Part shown: positions 52,301 through 57,824 of the stretch, piece by piece | Position numbering within the stretch: the stretch's first letter is position 1 | Layout: every line of letters begins with the position of its first letter | Origin: Adiantum capillus-veneris | Lineage: Eukaryota; Streptophyta; Polypodiopsida; Polypodiales; Pteridaceae | Direction of reading: 5' to 3' | Assembly: GCA_014529385.2 (NCBI GenBank) | Contig: CM043967.1 | Span: forward strand, 130,387,182 to 130,451,181 | DNA: 64,000 nucleotides | Made by a program: the position numbers and the translations under genes | The notes under the pieces: model-generated | Database searches by the model: none | What the model saw: the letters and a program-made list of their open reading frames with translations, nothing else | What the model was told of the DNA's origin: nothing

Positions 52301-54985
52301 GTACCAATATATGCTTCCACACCCCCACACTACACACACACACACACACACACACACGAGTATACATCAATACAAAGCACAGAGGCAAAGCATATATCAA
52401 CACAGAGGCAAAGCACTCAGGATTAGAGAACAAGTGCCCTCTCAGCCACTCCCACTCCATCCATCACCCATGCTCCCAATCACCTCCTGCCCCTACCCTA
52501 TGCTCCTCTCTAAGCTTCACCCCCCCATCTTTAATCTCCTCCCTCACACATTTCTTGTTTTGTAAGTAACGCTTGTAAGAAACACCTCAAGCGCACATCG
52601 CTTGAGGTACAATAGATGTACAATGAAGCCAACTAGAACAGAGGTGTAATCCCAAATACACATAGCCAAGACTGATTCTTGGTTTTACTAATTATAGTAT
52701 ATCCTCTTATTATAACATTTTTACAGCAATCCTCTGAATGGATTTGATACGTGGGTTTCTTTCTAATGTCACATTGCTTTGTTTCTCTGATTCTTTCTTC
52801 CACTCACAGAAATTTGGGATTCAAGTTCATTGATTCATGTTTTTGCCTCCTTCAGCTCTTGCCTGAGTTCATCTCTTCCTTGTTGCATGAAGAATTCTCT
52901 ATATGCCCTATATCACTTGGGACAGGCACATCACAAAGAAGCCCTCCCCCTGTCACGCTGGCATACCCAGGAGATGATCCACAAAACCATAACAATTCAT
53001 AGGTCAAGTACTTGCAGAGACACATTCTCAGTGGCCTCCACGTTAATGGGTAGCGAGCTTCATGGTTTACCCACTAAGTCATCCACGTTCAGCCCATGGG
53101 ACACAAACACTTTCATGTGGGATTCAATCTAGCAGATGTGCTCCACAAAGCCCCTTCACTTTCCACAATGCTCCAGTGCACTTTCACATGGCTTTGACAC
53201 AAACCCCAATCCCCTCACACATCAACATTGCTTCTGTAGCTTAATATGCTTTACTTGATTCCACAAAGAATACAAGAACATAGCCAATAGCCAAGTAATT
53301 TAGATTCCTGAAAGGAAGCTTCTTTCACCCAAGCTTCCCACCCTTTGACAGGTGATACTTGTGCCCAGTGGGCTCTGATCAGCAGCCTGACAGCTTCATT
53401 CATAAGAAGAAACAGATGTGCTTTGACCCTTGACTGCCACCACTCTCACTCACTTGAGAGAGAATGGCCCACATGGCATCCGCTTATTCACACTCATTGT
53501 GCCAAGTTGGACAGCTTAGAAGGAACTCCAAGCTCAAACCAATGCAGCAGAGACAAGCCTTCCTCCAGGCGTGGCAACACACAAGCTCGTTCTAATGACT
53601 TGCAGGAGCACCCGTGTGTACCAGCCAGTTGTTTGACATTTTTCCCCTTCCTCTCTAGCAAAGGTATAATAGAGAGCAAGGAGCCTACTCTCTCATTTTC
53701 TATGTTGCATCTTGCCCCATGAAGAGGGTTGTACCCCTCTAATCTATTTTCTTATCTAGCAGAAGGATCTTTTCCCTTTTTGTTTTTTTAAAGGGAAAGC
53801 GCAGGCTAGTCCATGTATAGGTACAATAACAAAGAATTTAGGACAATATCTAGCAAGTAGATTAGATAGCTAGATCCCAAATAAGGCAAGATGCATAAAA
53901 GAATCTAGCGATTAGAGGCAAACTCTCTGTAATGTGTCTCTATTTATCATAGAACATTTTATGTTGACTTGCCCTTGGGCCTAAAGGCTAATATGGTTTT
54001 GGTTTGTGTTGGGATCATCAGCTATATTGGACTCATTTTGTTTTCTAGATCTTAGAGCTCACAAAATTGATATGTTACCATCAAAACAAAACGTGAAGAA
54101 TTGAGGAGATATTACACTGGTTGAGATGCTGCAAGATAACTGTTATGTGAAGAGAGGTACAAGTATGATGTCAAACTTGTGAGAACAATTAATGTAATCC
54201 ATGACGCAATCTGCATTCAAACAAAACATGAATAATCTTAATTTTAGCTGCAAATACATGCAGGAAAACACTACCATGAAGGCCAAACATCACAAATCAA
54301 ACATAATGATAATCCTCATGGGCAAAGGAGCATCAAAAGTACTGCTAACTAGACTTTGAAAACCCCATGCTTTAATATAGAACAATAAGACTATCACCTT
54401 CCATATTTCTTTCGACGTCAAATGTGTACCATCCAAATCAAACACCTTTGCATAATTGATTTTTGAGGCTGAAAATACACGTAAATTGATTCCCCACAGC
54501 CATATCATGGCAGCCTAGAAAAAAAATCAAAATGTGTCAAACAAAGGTTTGTGCATTTTTCTCTACATCAAGACTCCAGCATTCAATGGAAAGCAGGACA
54601 CTCTTGATATAGAAACTCACCAGTAAAACAAGTGGATTGTAATACAGGAACGTCTCATACAGAAGGTCATTCCGAGTTTGAAGACCTAGTTTCAATATAG
54701 AATCTGCTGCTGTCTGCCCAGCAAAACAAAAGATAAATTGGGAAAAACAGAGAGAGAGAGAGAGAGAGAGGCATTCATGTGTTCGAGTTGAACCTTTAAG
54801 TCAAAATTGAATGTACAGAATGTTTTTGCCCTACTTGTCATGGAAAAAAGAAACGAACGACGAGCAAGCACACACACACTATTATGTCAGTTAGGATTGC
54901 CGTCAATGGTCATTCTGAGGAAGAATTGGTGGGATTATCACCCTACCTTGCAGCACAGAAAGATCCACAAAATAATTATAGAAGC
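26591..54985 (-). CDS. EXS-domain (ERD1/XPR1/SYG1, PHO1-related) membrane protein, ten exons, 5' end missing
   Basis: Ten minus-strand exons, all GT-AG, with compatible phases, join to 1107 nt (368 codons plus TGA): 54985-54947, 54713-54621, 54514-54398, 51883-51770, 42420-42367, 41131-41084, 40995-40845, 38320-38155, 38070-38001, 26845-26591. The product is an EXS domain without SPX, as in the plant ERD1-like subgroup; XPR1/PHO1 relatives export phosphate and yeast Erd1 works in the Golgi, but the substrate here is unknown. Landmarks: YYNPLVLL, YAKVFDLDGTHLTSKEIWK, RTVARIVFPLQ, FADFFVADILTSTAK, LSDVERATCRM, WFEPDSTCGSHS, SFYWDIRRDWDL, WAWTYKLSAHLRHNYITVF and ALEMLRRFQWIFFRVESEW. No start codon was found, and a transmembrane exon expected between exons 3 and 4 was not recognised. 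Introns of 11.2 and 9.3 kb are full of retroelements. Confidence 0.9.
27060..28990 (+). pseudogene. Ty3/gypsy pol remnant (protease end, RT, RNase H, integrase start)
   Basis: Same family as the element at 62749-64000. Visible in order: degraded protease tail (HHKNNMIVDSRARK), the E-K-I-M-x-K-G-L-I-Q-P region repeated four times, RT (FSRTDLKSGYHQIKINLGDV, FKTSFGLHEFLVISFGLPDA, PATFDRMMDMIF), RNase H (YEKEVLAVIHALSLWKYYLL, HQSLKYLSQTKLSEK, YLRGKKNVVADALSRKPQ) and the integrase leader YFLKDGYLMRRP. The RT box that should read x-D-D is FFHDI (~28018-28032), so a catalytic Asp is lost. Stops and frame changes are frequent. It sits inside the last intron of the EXS gene, antisense to it. Confidence 0.88.
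27496..27671 (+). repeat. 45-bp tandem repeat, four copies, inside gypsy pol
   Basis: Units CTCGATAGGAAAAAATCATG... start at 27496, 27541, 27586 and 27631 and are nearly identical. The period equals 15 codons and keeps the pol frame. The related element at 63440-63500 has one copy of the corresponding region. Confidence 0.93.
28991..30299. other. Intron DNA, unrecognised, with a degenerate GGCTGAATCTGCAA-type repeat
   Basis: Between two gypsy remnants. From about 29740 to 30000 phrases such as GCTGAATCTG, GCAACTTCTGAAA and GCTAGGGCT recur in irregular tandem array. No coding domain seen. Confidence 0.5.
30300..31160 (+). pseudogene. Ty3/gypsy remnant: zinc knuckle, protease, integrase zinc region
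   Basis: FPKCHTKGRMKRDCPKK (30320-30375) is a degraded CCHC knuckle. ILFDSDSMHDVISDFLVRAI (~30489-30550) occupies the retropepsin active-site position, with FDS-D-S in place of D-S/T-G. After a frame change near 30570, CKFVVSPLSGCDMIFGIKMF marks the end of the protease. From about 30950, YDGLLYFCPRLCV, RKAILHDAHDS resembles the integrase H2C2 leader, so RT and RNase H appear deleted. Confidence 0.7.
31250..31990 (-). pseudogene. Retrotransposon gag fragment, minus strand
   Basis: On the minus strand TFAKYDGKMDASVVYSW is followed, past 50-bp tandem repeats, by LHQFNAYFATNKKN and further gag-like peptide with stops, ending near KQEMKHNKGKPKERVKYL. 'K-Y-D-G-K-x-D' followed by W and 'Y-F' is the usual start of gypsy gag cores. 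Orientation is opposite to its neighbours, so it is a separate or rearranged insertion. Confidence 0.55.
31795..31945. repeat. 50-bp tandem repeat, three copies
   Basis: AAATTGATGCAGCTAAGAAT recurs with exact 50-bp spacing (GATG at 31797, 31847, 31897) and the units are essentially identical. The period is not a multiple of three, so it shifts the gag frame on the other strand. Confidence 0.95.
32270..33070 (+). mobile_element. 3' noncoding region and polypurine tract of a gypsy element
   Basis: Shares blocks with the reverse complement of 61930-62527 (for example AACATGCATATGTGAGCAT and GTCCCTCGGAATGACCCTCG). It holds three imperfect ~60-bp repeats carrying CAGACGGGATGTCTGAGGAG or a variant (32300-32450). 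It ends in the purine tract GAAGAAGGGGGAA (33058-33070) directly before an LTR. A MITE interrupts it at 32767-32935. Confidence 0.75.
32767..32935 (+). mobile_element. hAT-type MITE, copy 1 (169 bp)
   Basis: Ends are CATTGTAACA and TTAATTATG, decayed forms of the CATAGTTACA/TGTAACTATG ends of copy 2. Flanks TTAATTTG (32759-32766) and CTAATTTG (32936-32943) form an 8-bp target duplication with one mismatch. The interior (GGAACGGGGAACGA, ACATGCATGAAATG, CACGTTTGAAACAC) matches the reverse complement of 48369-48535 throughout. Confidence 0.85.
33071..33718 (+). mobile_element. Gypsy 3' LTR, copy A (648 bp)
   Basis: Begins TGTCACAAATTGCTGACG immediately after a polypurine tract and ends GTGGTGCCCGTCTTGTGA, where the related copy C ends TTGTGACA. 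Inside are a TATA-like AATATAAAGAAGTACC near 33560 and the block CAAGGTTTGGGGCCAAT shared with copies B and C. The final CA is lost, and a LINE-A fragment starts about 15 bp later. Confidence 0.85.
33733..36050 (+). mobile_element. LINE-A copy 2, truncated at both ends
   Basis: Collinear with LINE-A from its mid-RT region (23170) to the zf-RVT domain. Readable motifs: GEGLIYLISKEASSLDEIRR, WQPITILNSAYKILAK, SVSQGCPLAPFLFLFYAEAM, AEFVDDSGLFLEAREANLHR, WNPMVSTQPGHMVDS, and FQWLVAHRATAVGIWFVHSG with CAACDHPLET. Motif C is F-V-D-D rather than F-A-D-D, with both Asp kept. Frame changes near 33900, 34100 and 34450 and later stops make it inactive. No TSD or poly(A) tail was seen. Confidence 0.88.
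36051..38000. other. Intron DNA with a GC-rich island (about 36240-37400)
   Basis: Markedly GC-richer than the AT-rich DNA around it, with many CG dinucleotides and no convincing ORF. It ends with CATCCTGCCAG near 37390, which resembles the first bases of plant 18S rRNA, but 18S sequence does not follow. A fragment of rDNA spacer is possible. A short TG run and G-rich string lie at 36466-36505. From 37400 to 38000 nothing is recognised. Confidence 0.4.
38001..38070 (-). CDS. EXS gene exon (RPNLLYSKHF)
   Basis: 70 nt, acceptor GACTGTAG|C, donor TTT|GTATGT. Its length (1 mod 3) is exactly what is needed to link the flanking exons. Encodes FFSSLCNSKYPLLRPNLLYS then KHF. Confidence 0.85.
38155..38320 (-). 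CDS. EXS gene exon (ALKYATSFPVILLSALKYHV...DWDL)
   Basis: 166 nt, acceptor GTGGCAG|CT, donor TAA|GTAAGT, phase 1 in and 2 out. Encodes SALKYHV, MYRPLWLLSGLINTCFSFYW and DIRRDWDL, core EXS motifs. Confidence 0.94.
39062..39526. repeat. 232-bp tandem duplication in an EXS intron
   Basis: The block containing TAAAAGATGTACAAC, GGTCTTTGCTCAAG and GAGGGACCACTCAGTC occurs at 39071 onward and again from 39303, spacing 232 bp, with only a few differences. This is a recent duplication. Confidence 0.93.
39837..40554 (+). mobile_element. Gypsy LTR, copy B, with inverted LTR start at its end
   Basis: Collinear with copy A from about its base 55 (GGGCCTAAACCCTA) through TATAAAGAGACGG, CATGGTTTGGGGCCAA and CACGTGGTGCCC near 40500. 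The LTR start is missing on the left. Instead, 40508-40554 (CTTCAGTGACTTGACACGTC then AGCAGTTTGTGACA) is the reverse complement of the first ~45 bp of copy A. No internal element sequence flanks it. It lies in the intron between EXS exons 40845-40995 and 38155-38320. Confidence 0.8.
40845..40995 (-). CDS. EXS gene exon (WFEPDSTCGSHS...LQCLRQY)
   Basis: 151 nt, acceptor CCCACAG|GT, donor ATG|GTGAGA, ending in phase 1. Encodes VATLSWFEPDSTCGSHS and LALPYLCRFLQCLRQYSD. Confidence 0.93.
41084..41131 (-). CDS. EXS gene exon (VLSDVERATCRMFHGQ)
   Basis: 48 nt, acceptor TTTGTAG|GT, donor CAG|GTGAAA, phase 0. Confidence 0.9.
41132..42366. other. EXS intron, nothing recognised
   Basis: 1235-bp intron without recognisable TE domains. 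A CACACATTCACCGT phrase is directly repeated near 42285 and 42327, just inside the next intron boundary region. Confidence 0.5.
42367..42420 (-). CDS. EXS gene exon (PITFADFFVADILTSTAK)
   Basis: 54 nt, acceptor ATTTCAG|CC, donor AAA|GTTAGT, phase 0. F-x-D-F-F-x-A-D-x-L is a hallmark of EXS domains. Separated from the previous exon by 9349 bp. Confidence 0.92.
42572..42674. repeat. TG-rich tract, target of LINE-B1
   Basis: Mixed TG, TGCG and TGCA repeats ending GTGTGTGGGTGTGTG (42660-42674), which is repeated with one mismatch after the LINE-B pair at 49336-49350. Confidence 0.85.
42693..42862 (+). repeat. LINE-B1 5' UTR tandem units
   Basis: GCAGCAGCAGTAGCGA recurs four times (42697, 42733, 42785 and 42841 approximately), in the later copies alternating with ACAGAGCTGGT-CTGTTCGCGTGC. 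The arrangement recalls the promoter monomers of mammalian L1 5' UTRs. Confidence 0.75.
43094..44227 (+). pseudogene. LINE-B1 ORF1 (nucleic-acid-binding protein)
   Basis: About 378 codons once two compensating frame changes are allowed. Starts MDTSTEDAMSIIKECLSEDF. VGQWMDFLLKREAVRGVYFG and LLEMSPLFFNTQMTHVLPY resemble the DUF4283 domain; CPVWV is followed by a one-base insertion (~43521). In the next frame ANSCFRCGKFGHMQSECPDP is a perfect CCHC knuckle (43740-43790). The frame shifts back near 43890 and ends TTKFPFAQNG. DUF4283 proteins with a knuckle are ORF1 of many plant LINEs. Confidence 0.82.
44293..45300 (+). pseudogene. LINE-B1 ORF2 endonuclease domain
   Basis: Starts MNSNIVCISYNVRGLCNP, shifts frame within 50 bp, then VDVVVLQEHNQHGFSG, VYEVGGVYAHTASGH, one in-frame TAA (44655), LLCGDFNNAPNIS, YYARLDRWYL and LMLSDHAPIILTLQ. 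All endonuclease landmarks (N, E, D-x-N, S-D-H) are present. The frame is otherwise open to about 45300, where it shifts into RARKRALMDKG. Confidence 0.85.
45301..47130 (+). pseudogene. LINE-B1 ORF2 reverse transcriptase
   Basis: SPGWDGLTVEFFISF, LPKRKLCEQFSHWRPITLMP, VIYKILAKMI, MQVDIDKAFDTVHWDYI (motif A), CSVQQGCPLSALLFAIATHP (motif B), then a second diverged copy of that region, and QAYADDSLFMSRNRYDD (motif C, ~46493-46545), NFRKSKLL, HLGYPLT and a TAG at 46718. Frame changes occur near 45960, 46350 and elsewhere. Confidence 0.88.
46246..46480 (+). repeat. Diverged tandem duplication of the RT motif B region
   Basis: CPLSALLFAIATHPLLLHLD ... GRLHGLHLPS is followed at once by CPLSALLYAITTHPLLMYLD ... 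GRLHGLVLPSG, about 110 bp each. The copies differ at many bases, so they look like two family members joined rather than a fresh duplication. Confidence 0.85.
47131..48260 (+). pseudogene. LINE-B1 ORF2 C-terminal region with zf-RVT
   Basis: One open frame from 46751 to 48052 covers the connection region (SSLWWRRTLSSIWQSHLPLK, ERIFLWHCLVGALPMGSTLH). In another frame C-F-R-C-R-A-A-E-E-I-V-L-H-L-L-W-D-C is encoded at about 47821-47875, the zf-RVT signature, so a frame change falls just before it. Confidence 0.8.
48280..49335 (+). mobile_element. LINE-B2, 5'-truncated LINE nested at the LINE-B1 tail
   Basis: Starts at about 48287 with CCATTGGCAGCC, collinear with 47131 of LINE-B1, and ends with the same 3' UTR (CACTTGTAAATTAATCAAA) and a 9-base poly(A) at 49327-49335. 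AAAAAAAAAGTGTGTG precedes it (end of LINE-B1 plus target) and follows it, the expected target duplication. CVRCAAGIKDISHLLWSC (zf-RVT) is intact, but the copy has stops elsewhere. A MITE interrupts it. Confidence 0.9.
48369..48535 (-). mobile_element. hAT-type MITE, copy 2 (167 bp)
   Basis: Perfect 10-bp terminal inverted repeats CATAGTTACA and TGTAACTATG. Flanks GCTTCCAG (48361-48368) and GCTTCGAG (48536-48543) are an 8-bp target duplication with one mismatch. LINE-B1 has no insertion at the corresponding site near 47200, giving an empty-site comparison. The interior is rich in CCCGTTCC repeats. No ORF, so non-autonomous. Confidence 0.9.
49367..49395. repeat. (TG)n microsatellite
   Basis: Continuation of the TG-rich target tract to the right of the LINE-B pair. 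Confidence 0.92.
49525..49752 (+). repeat. 111-bp tandem duplication, two copies
   Basis: GGGTCTTTGTCCAATCCGCC (49532) and GGGTCTTTATCCAATCCGCC (49643) start nearly identical units ending CAATGTCCCCATC. The 37-codon period keeps a frame open (49538-49810), but the peptide has no known match and sits in an intron. Confidence 0.93.
49753..51769. other. EXS intron DNA with one LINE remnant
   Basis: Apart from the LINE fragment at 50440-50950, nothing is recognised. Short ORFs at 50000-50363 are not supported by any motif. Confidence 0.5.
50440..50950 (+). pseudogene. LINE-B-like reverse transcriptase fragment
   Basis: SPG-x-DGLTEEFFHSF, DARTPISLMPIVYKLVTKLL, LNYLKDHLHSGFHFAQYGFV and ILDDTANIYMGIEYAK match the same region of LINE-B1 with many changes. 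Motif A onward degrades into out-of-frame sequence. No ends or TSD were found, so this is an old remnant. Confidence 0.8.
51770..51883 (-). CDS. EXS gene exon (LLYSVLPLMLVLPFDALF)
   Basis: 114 nt, acceptor GCTTTCAG|GT, donor CAG|GTTTCC, phase 0. Encodes a transmembrane segment and SRLFFLRTVARIVFPLQ. Confidence 0.92.
51884..54397. other. EXS intron of 2.5 kb; expected exon not recognised
   Basis: Contains a CA tract at 52332-52357 and no recognisable TE domain. The family normally has about 32 residues with a transmembrane segment between the KEIWK and LLYSVLP blocks; I could not find that exon here. A faint minus-strand candidate with a stop is at 52224-52162. Confidence 0.5.
52332..52357. 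repeat. (CA)n microsatellite
   Basis: Perfect CA tract of 13 units within an EXS intron. Confidence 0.94.
54398..54514 (-). CDS. EXS gene exon (WLWGINLRVF...LTSKEIWK)
   Basis: 117 nt, acceptor TTCTAG|GC, donor AAG|GTGATA, phase 0. Encodes AAMIWLWGINLRVF and INYAKVFDLDGTHLTSKEIW, a strongly conserved block of the family. Confidence 0.92.
54621..54713 (-). CDS. EXS gene exon (LYETFLYYNPLVLL)
   Basis: 93 nt, acceptor TGGGCAG|AC, donor CTG|GTGAGT, phase 0 both ends. Ends with LLYETFLYYNPLVLL, typical of the N-terminus of plant EXS-only proteins. Confidence 0.85.
54749..54770. repeat. (AG)n microsatellite
   Basis: Short perfect AG tract about 35 bp upstream of the exon at 54621-54713 (CT-rich on the coding strand), so it contributes to the pyrimidine-rich end of that 233-bp intron. 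Confidence 0.9.
54947..54985 (-). CDS. EXS gene, most 5' exon recognised
   Basis: 39 nt, acceptor TTATGCAG|GC, donor AAG|GTAGGG, encoding ASIIILWIFLCCK, a hydrophobic segment. Phase 0 at both ends. Assigned by splice sites and frame with the next exon; less conserved than the others. Confidence 0.65.
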
Positions 54986-56730
54986 CTGCATAATGTCATA
55001 CAAGTCACGGGTTAGTAACTTGCAAACTAGAAAAGAGTAATTGTATTTATTTATTTTTTTGGATTTAAACAAATAGATATGGTTGATACATCGGCTATTC
55101 ATTGTCAGATGGACATTCTATAAACAAGACACAACAGCATGCTGAACTTCCTTATATTCAACAATAAGCCTTAACATGCACACCATTATTTTATTTTATT
55201 TTTAAGCCCTAGCATGCTATTTCCTGGCCCATATCATCTGAGACATTACGTACAACAAGACATTGGAGAGGAAATATGAACACTTTTAAGACTGGCTCAA
55301 TGATGATGATATTTAGTGACGAACCAAGGACTAGATACACTCGAGGCAGGAAGCTATGTCGCCAAAGAGCTGCTCCATCCGAAGTATCGTCCACCGAGGT
55401 CCAGTTTGGTCTAGCTTGTTGTCCTTGACCCAAGTACTTTGGCCACCATAAGATGGTCCCTTGGTCCACCAAAGGCACACGGTGCACTAGGCCCATATCA
55501 AAGGTTGTCACGTGCAGATGGCTCTATGTGCCACATGGACATGCTTCATCGACTTCTACAACCAAATTTCCAGTTTTGGAACCCTCTTGCATAAATGGTT
55601 TGTAAACGCGTTTTGACTGATGTTACGACACTACAGTGGGTATCAGACATGATGAGCGTGTAGGTCTGGGTTAGAGAAACGTATCGTTCCAGTCCGTTCG
55701 TCAAATGGTTCACTGAGCACTGAGTTGTCGCCCGTGTGCACTCATTTGCACATTTTTCCCGACTTGACCAAGTTTCCCGACCTGCGTTTCATGCATTGAG
55801 AGCTAGCGCCAACAAGAGCCCAGTGTTTTTTGCACTTCAGCTTCAGCGTTTTGCAGCAGAACCAGCTAGCGATTTTTGTAGCAACCCATCAGCCTGGCGT
55901 TTTCATATCCAACAGCCAGGGAATTGCACATTTGCAGTGGTCAGCCAGCGTTTTCAGATTTCAGCCCTTCCCTCGCCGAATCGGCTTGGATCTGGCCTCG
56001 TGAGCCTCTTTGTTGCGGTCCGGCACTTCGACAGCCATCGAGCCTCTCCTCGGCCATTCCATCGCCGGCATCGAGTACTCCTGCAATTCAGCCCCAGATC
56101 TACCCCTTGGTGGCCATCCAAAATCACACATCGAGAAGGATCCAAAGGTGCATCAAATCACCCCGGAGGTGCCTCGTCTTGAGGAGTTACGGCGGTGACA
56201 ATCCCCATTCGAGTCAATAGGGTTTACACTTGAGGTATTGCATGTGTGTACATTCCATTTATGCAATCAAAAGCAAATATCACATAAGCAATAATAGATT
56301 AGAGAAGTGGCTTTATTGATGCGGATTGAGTGCTCTTTTATATGACACAACTTATTCTACCTCACATATTTTGCCAACTAAAAATATATTGACTGGTTTG
56401 AGAATGTTCAAGTGACATGTAAACCCCTCCTTCCTCCTGCATTAGAGGGTCCGGATTGTTCTAGCACGACATGGGAGACGCCCAGTCAGAGTACTCACTA
56501 AGGAGGACATTGATGAGCTTCGCCAGCGATCGATGCTGGATATCATAGGATCCTGATTCCAGCATTTCAACCTTTCATTTCATTTCATTCCATTTCATTT
56601 CACTTTAGCTCAGTTCACTTTCAGTTTTCAGTCTTTTACACAAACATTGTATCACATTCACCATTTGTAAACTCTTTTATCTCCTAGGTCACTCTGGCCT
56701 TTTGAAGACGTTAATATATCATTTCATTTC

Positions 56731-56734
<4 letters not shown>
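54986..56734. other. Upstream part of the EXS locus, with an unidentified GC-richer unit
   Basis: The first exon of the EXS gene was not found here. From about 55560 to 56560 base composition rises and plus-strand ORFs appear (55736-56182). One ends ARHGRRPVRVLTKEDIDELR before a stop at 56552, which looks like real but unidentified protein. TGGGTATCAGAC at 55637 resembles an initiator-Met primer-binding site with one extra G, so a retroelement leader is possible. CATTT pentamers recur at 56572-56612. Confidence 0.4.

Positions 56735-56813
<79 letters not shown>
56735..56813. repeat. Compound (CT)n(CA)n microsatellite
   Basis: CT tract to about 56788 followed without gap by CA to 56813, then CG-rich dinucleotides. 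Confidence 0.95.
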
Positions 56814-56821
<8 letters not shown>

Positions 56822-56939
56822 GCGCGCGTACCTATAGGTATATACACACTTTTTGTTCATTCTTTGAGACAAGCTACATTTAGTACCTTTGAGAACCTCT
56901 TGTACAAACGTTTATATCAGTACAAACTTGTCTTCCAAC

Positions 56940-56998
56940 ACTCGAAACACACACATGCATGCGCGGATGTGCGGCACGCACACACAATATAGACGTTA
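56940..56998. repeat. Left part of the minisatellite split by the gag-only element
   Basis: CACACAATATAGACGTTA at its right edge is the same unit that resumes at 60685 after the LTR element. Confidence 0.8.
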
Positions 56999-57824
56999 TG
57001 TAACCGGCCTGTTCAATCCAAAAAGGGCGGTAGACTTTACTTTAAACCTTGATTTAGCTTTCACCCATTATTAGTCGTCTATTTTACCTGTACTTTCAAG
57101 ACACAACAAAGCGGAGAGGGATACAGGCTGCTAGATTGCACCTGTATGAGTAGACCGACACCAAATTGGCCCCTAACTTAGGCGCCCCTTTCTGTATTTC
57201 TTTATTGTTCAAAAGAGGGAAATAAACGCTGTGGTTCCCTACAAGCTGCCCCGCACAAACTCGGCTGAATTTCCACTGTTCCAGCCCGATTTCGGCAACA
57301 TAACTGTACTAGAACCCTTCACGGTCAGTATTCCCACGCATTAAATGACTTTCCCGACGCATACGGGCACTTTGCAAAACCTGGCGAGAATCTGCAGCAC
57401 GCTGAATTCTCTGTTTTCAGCCCTGAAAATGCGCCAGATCACCTGTACAGCGGTCCCCTTGCATCCCCGAACCTCCTGGGGGTATTAGGGTCCGTTTAGG
57501 GCCAAAACCCTAAACCTGCAAAAATACACAGCAGGCTGTAATTCACTGTTTCGGGCTCAGTTTCGCGTGCCGGTCGCATCCGTAGCAAGTCCTCGAGCTC
57601 CCGCACCTGTAGGGCTACTTGCCCTCTGAATCGGACGAGATTTCTGGCGTGAAACCTCTCCGAATTCACCTGTACCTGCGGGGGGATTAGCCGCTAGCTA
57701 ATCCAGTACCTGTGCAAGAGGCTCTTGCCTCGGCAGTCGCGCATGAACCCACACAACTGTACATTGGTCAAATGAAAAGCCCACTAGAGGGGCATAACAT
57801 ACTGCCAAAGAGGAGAGAGAGGGT
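56999..57824 (-). repeat. 3' LTR, truncated at its 5' side
   Basis: Identical in order to 59207-60032 at a constant offset of 2208 bp. Its U3 promoter end is absent; gag runs straight into it. Contains AATAAAGAAATAC followed by GAAAGGGGCGCC on the coding strand. Confidence 0.93.
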
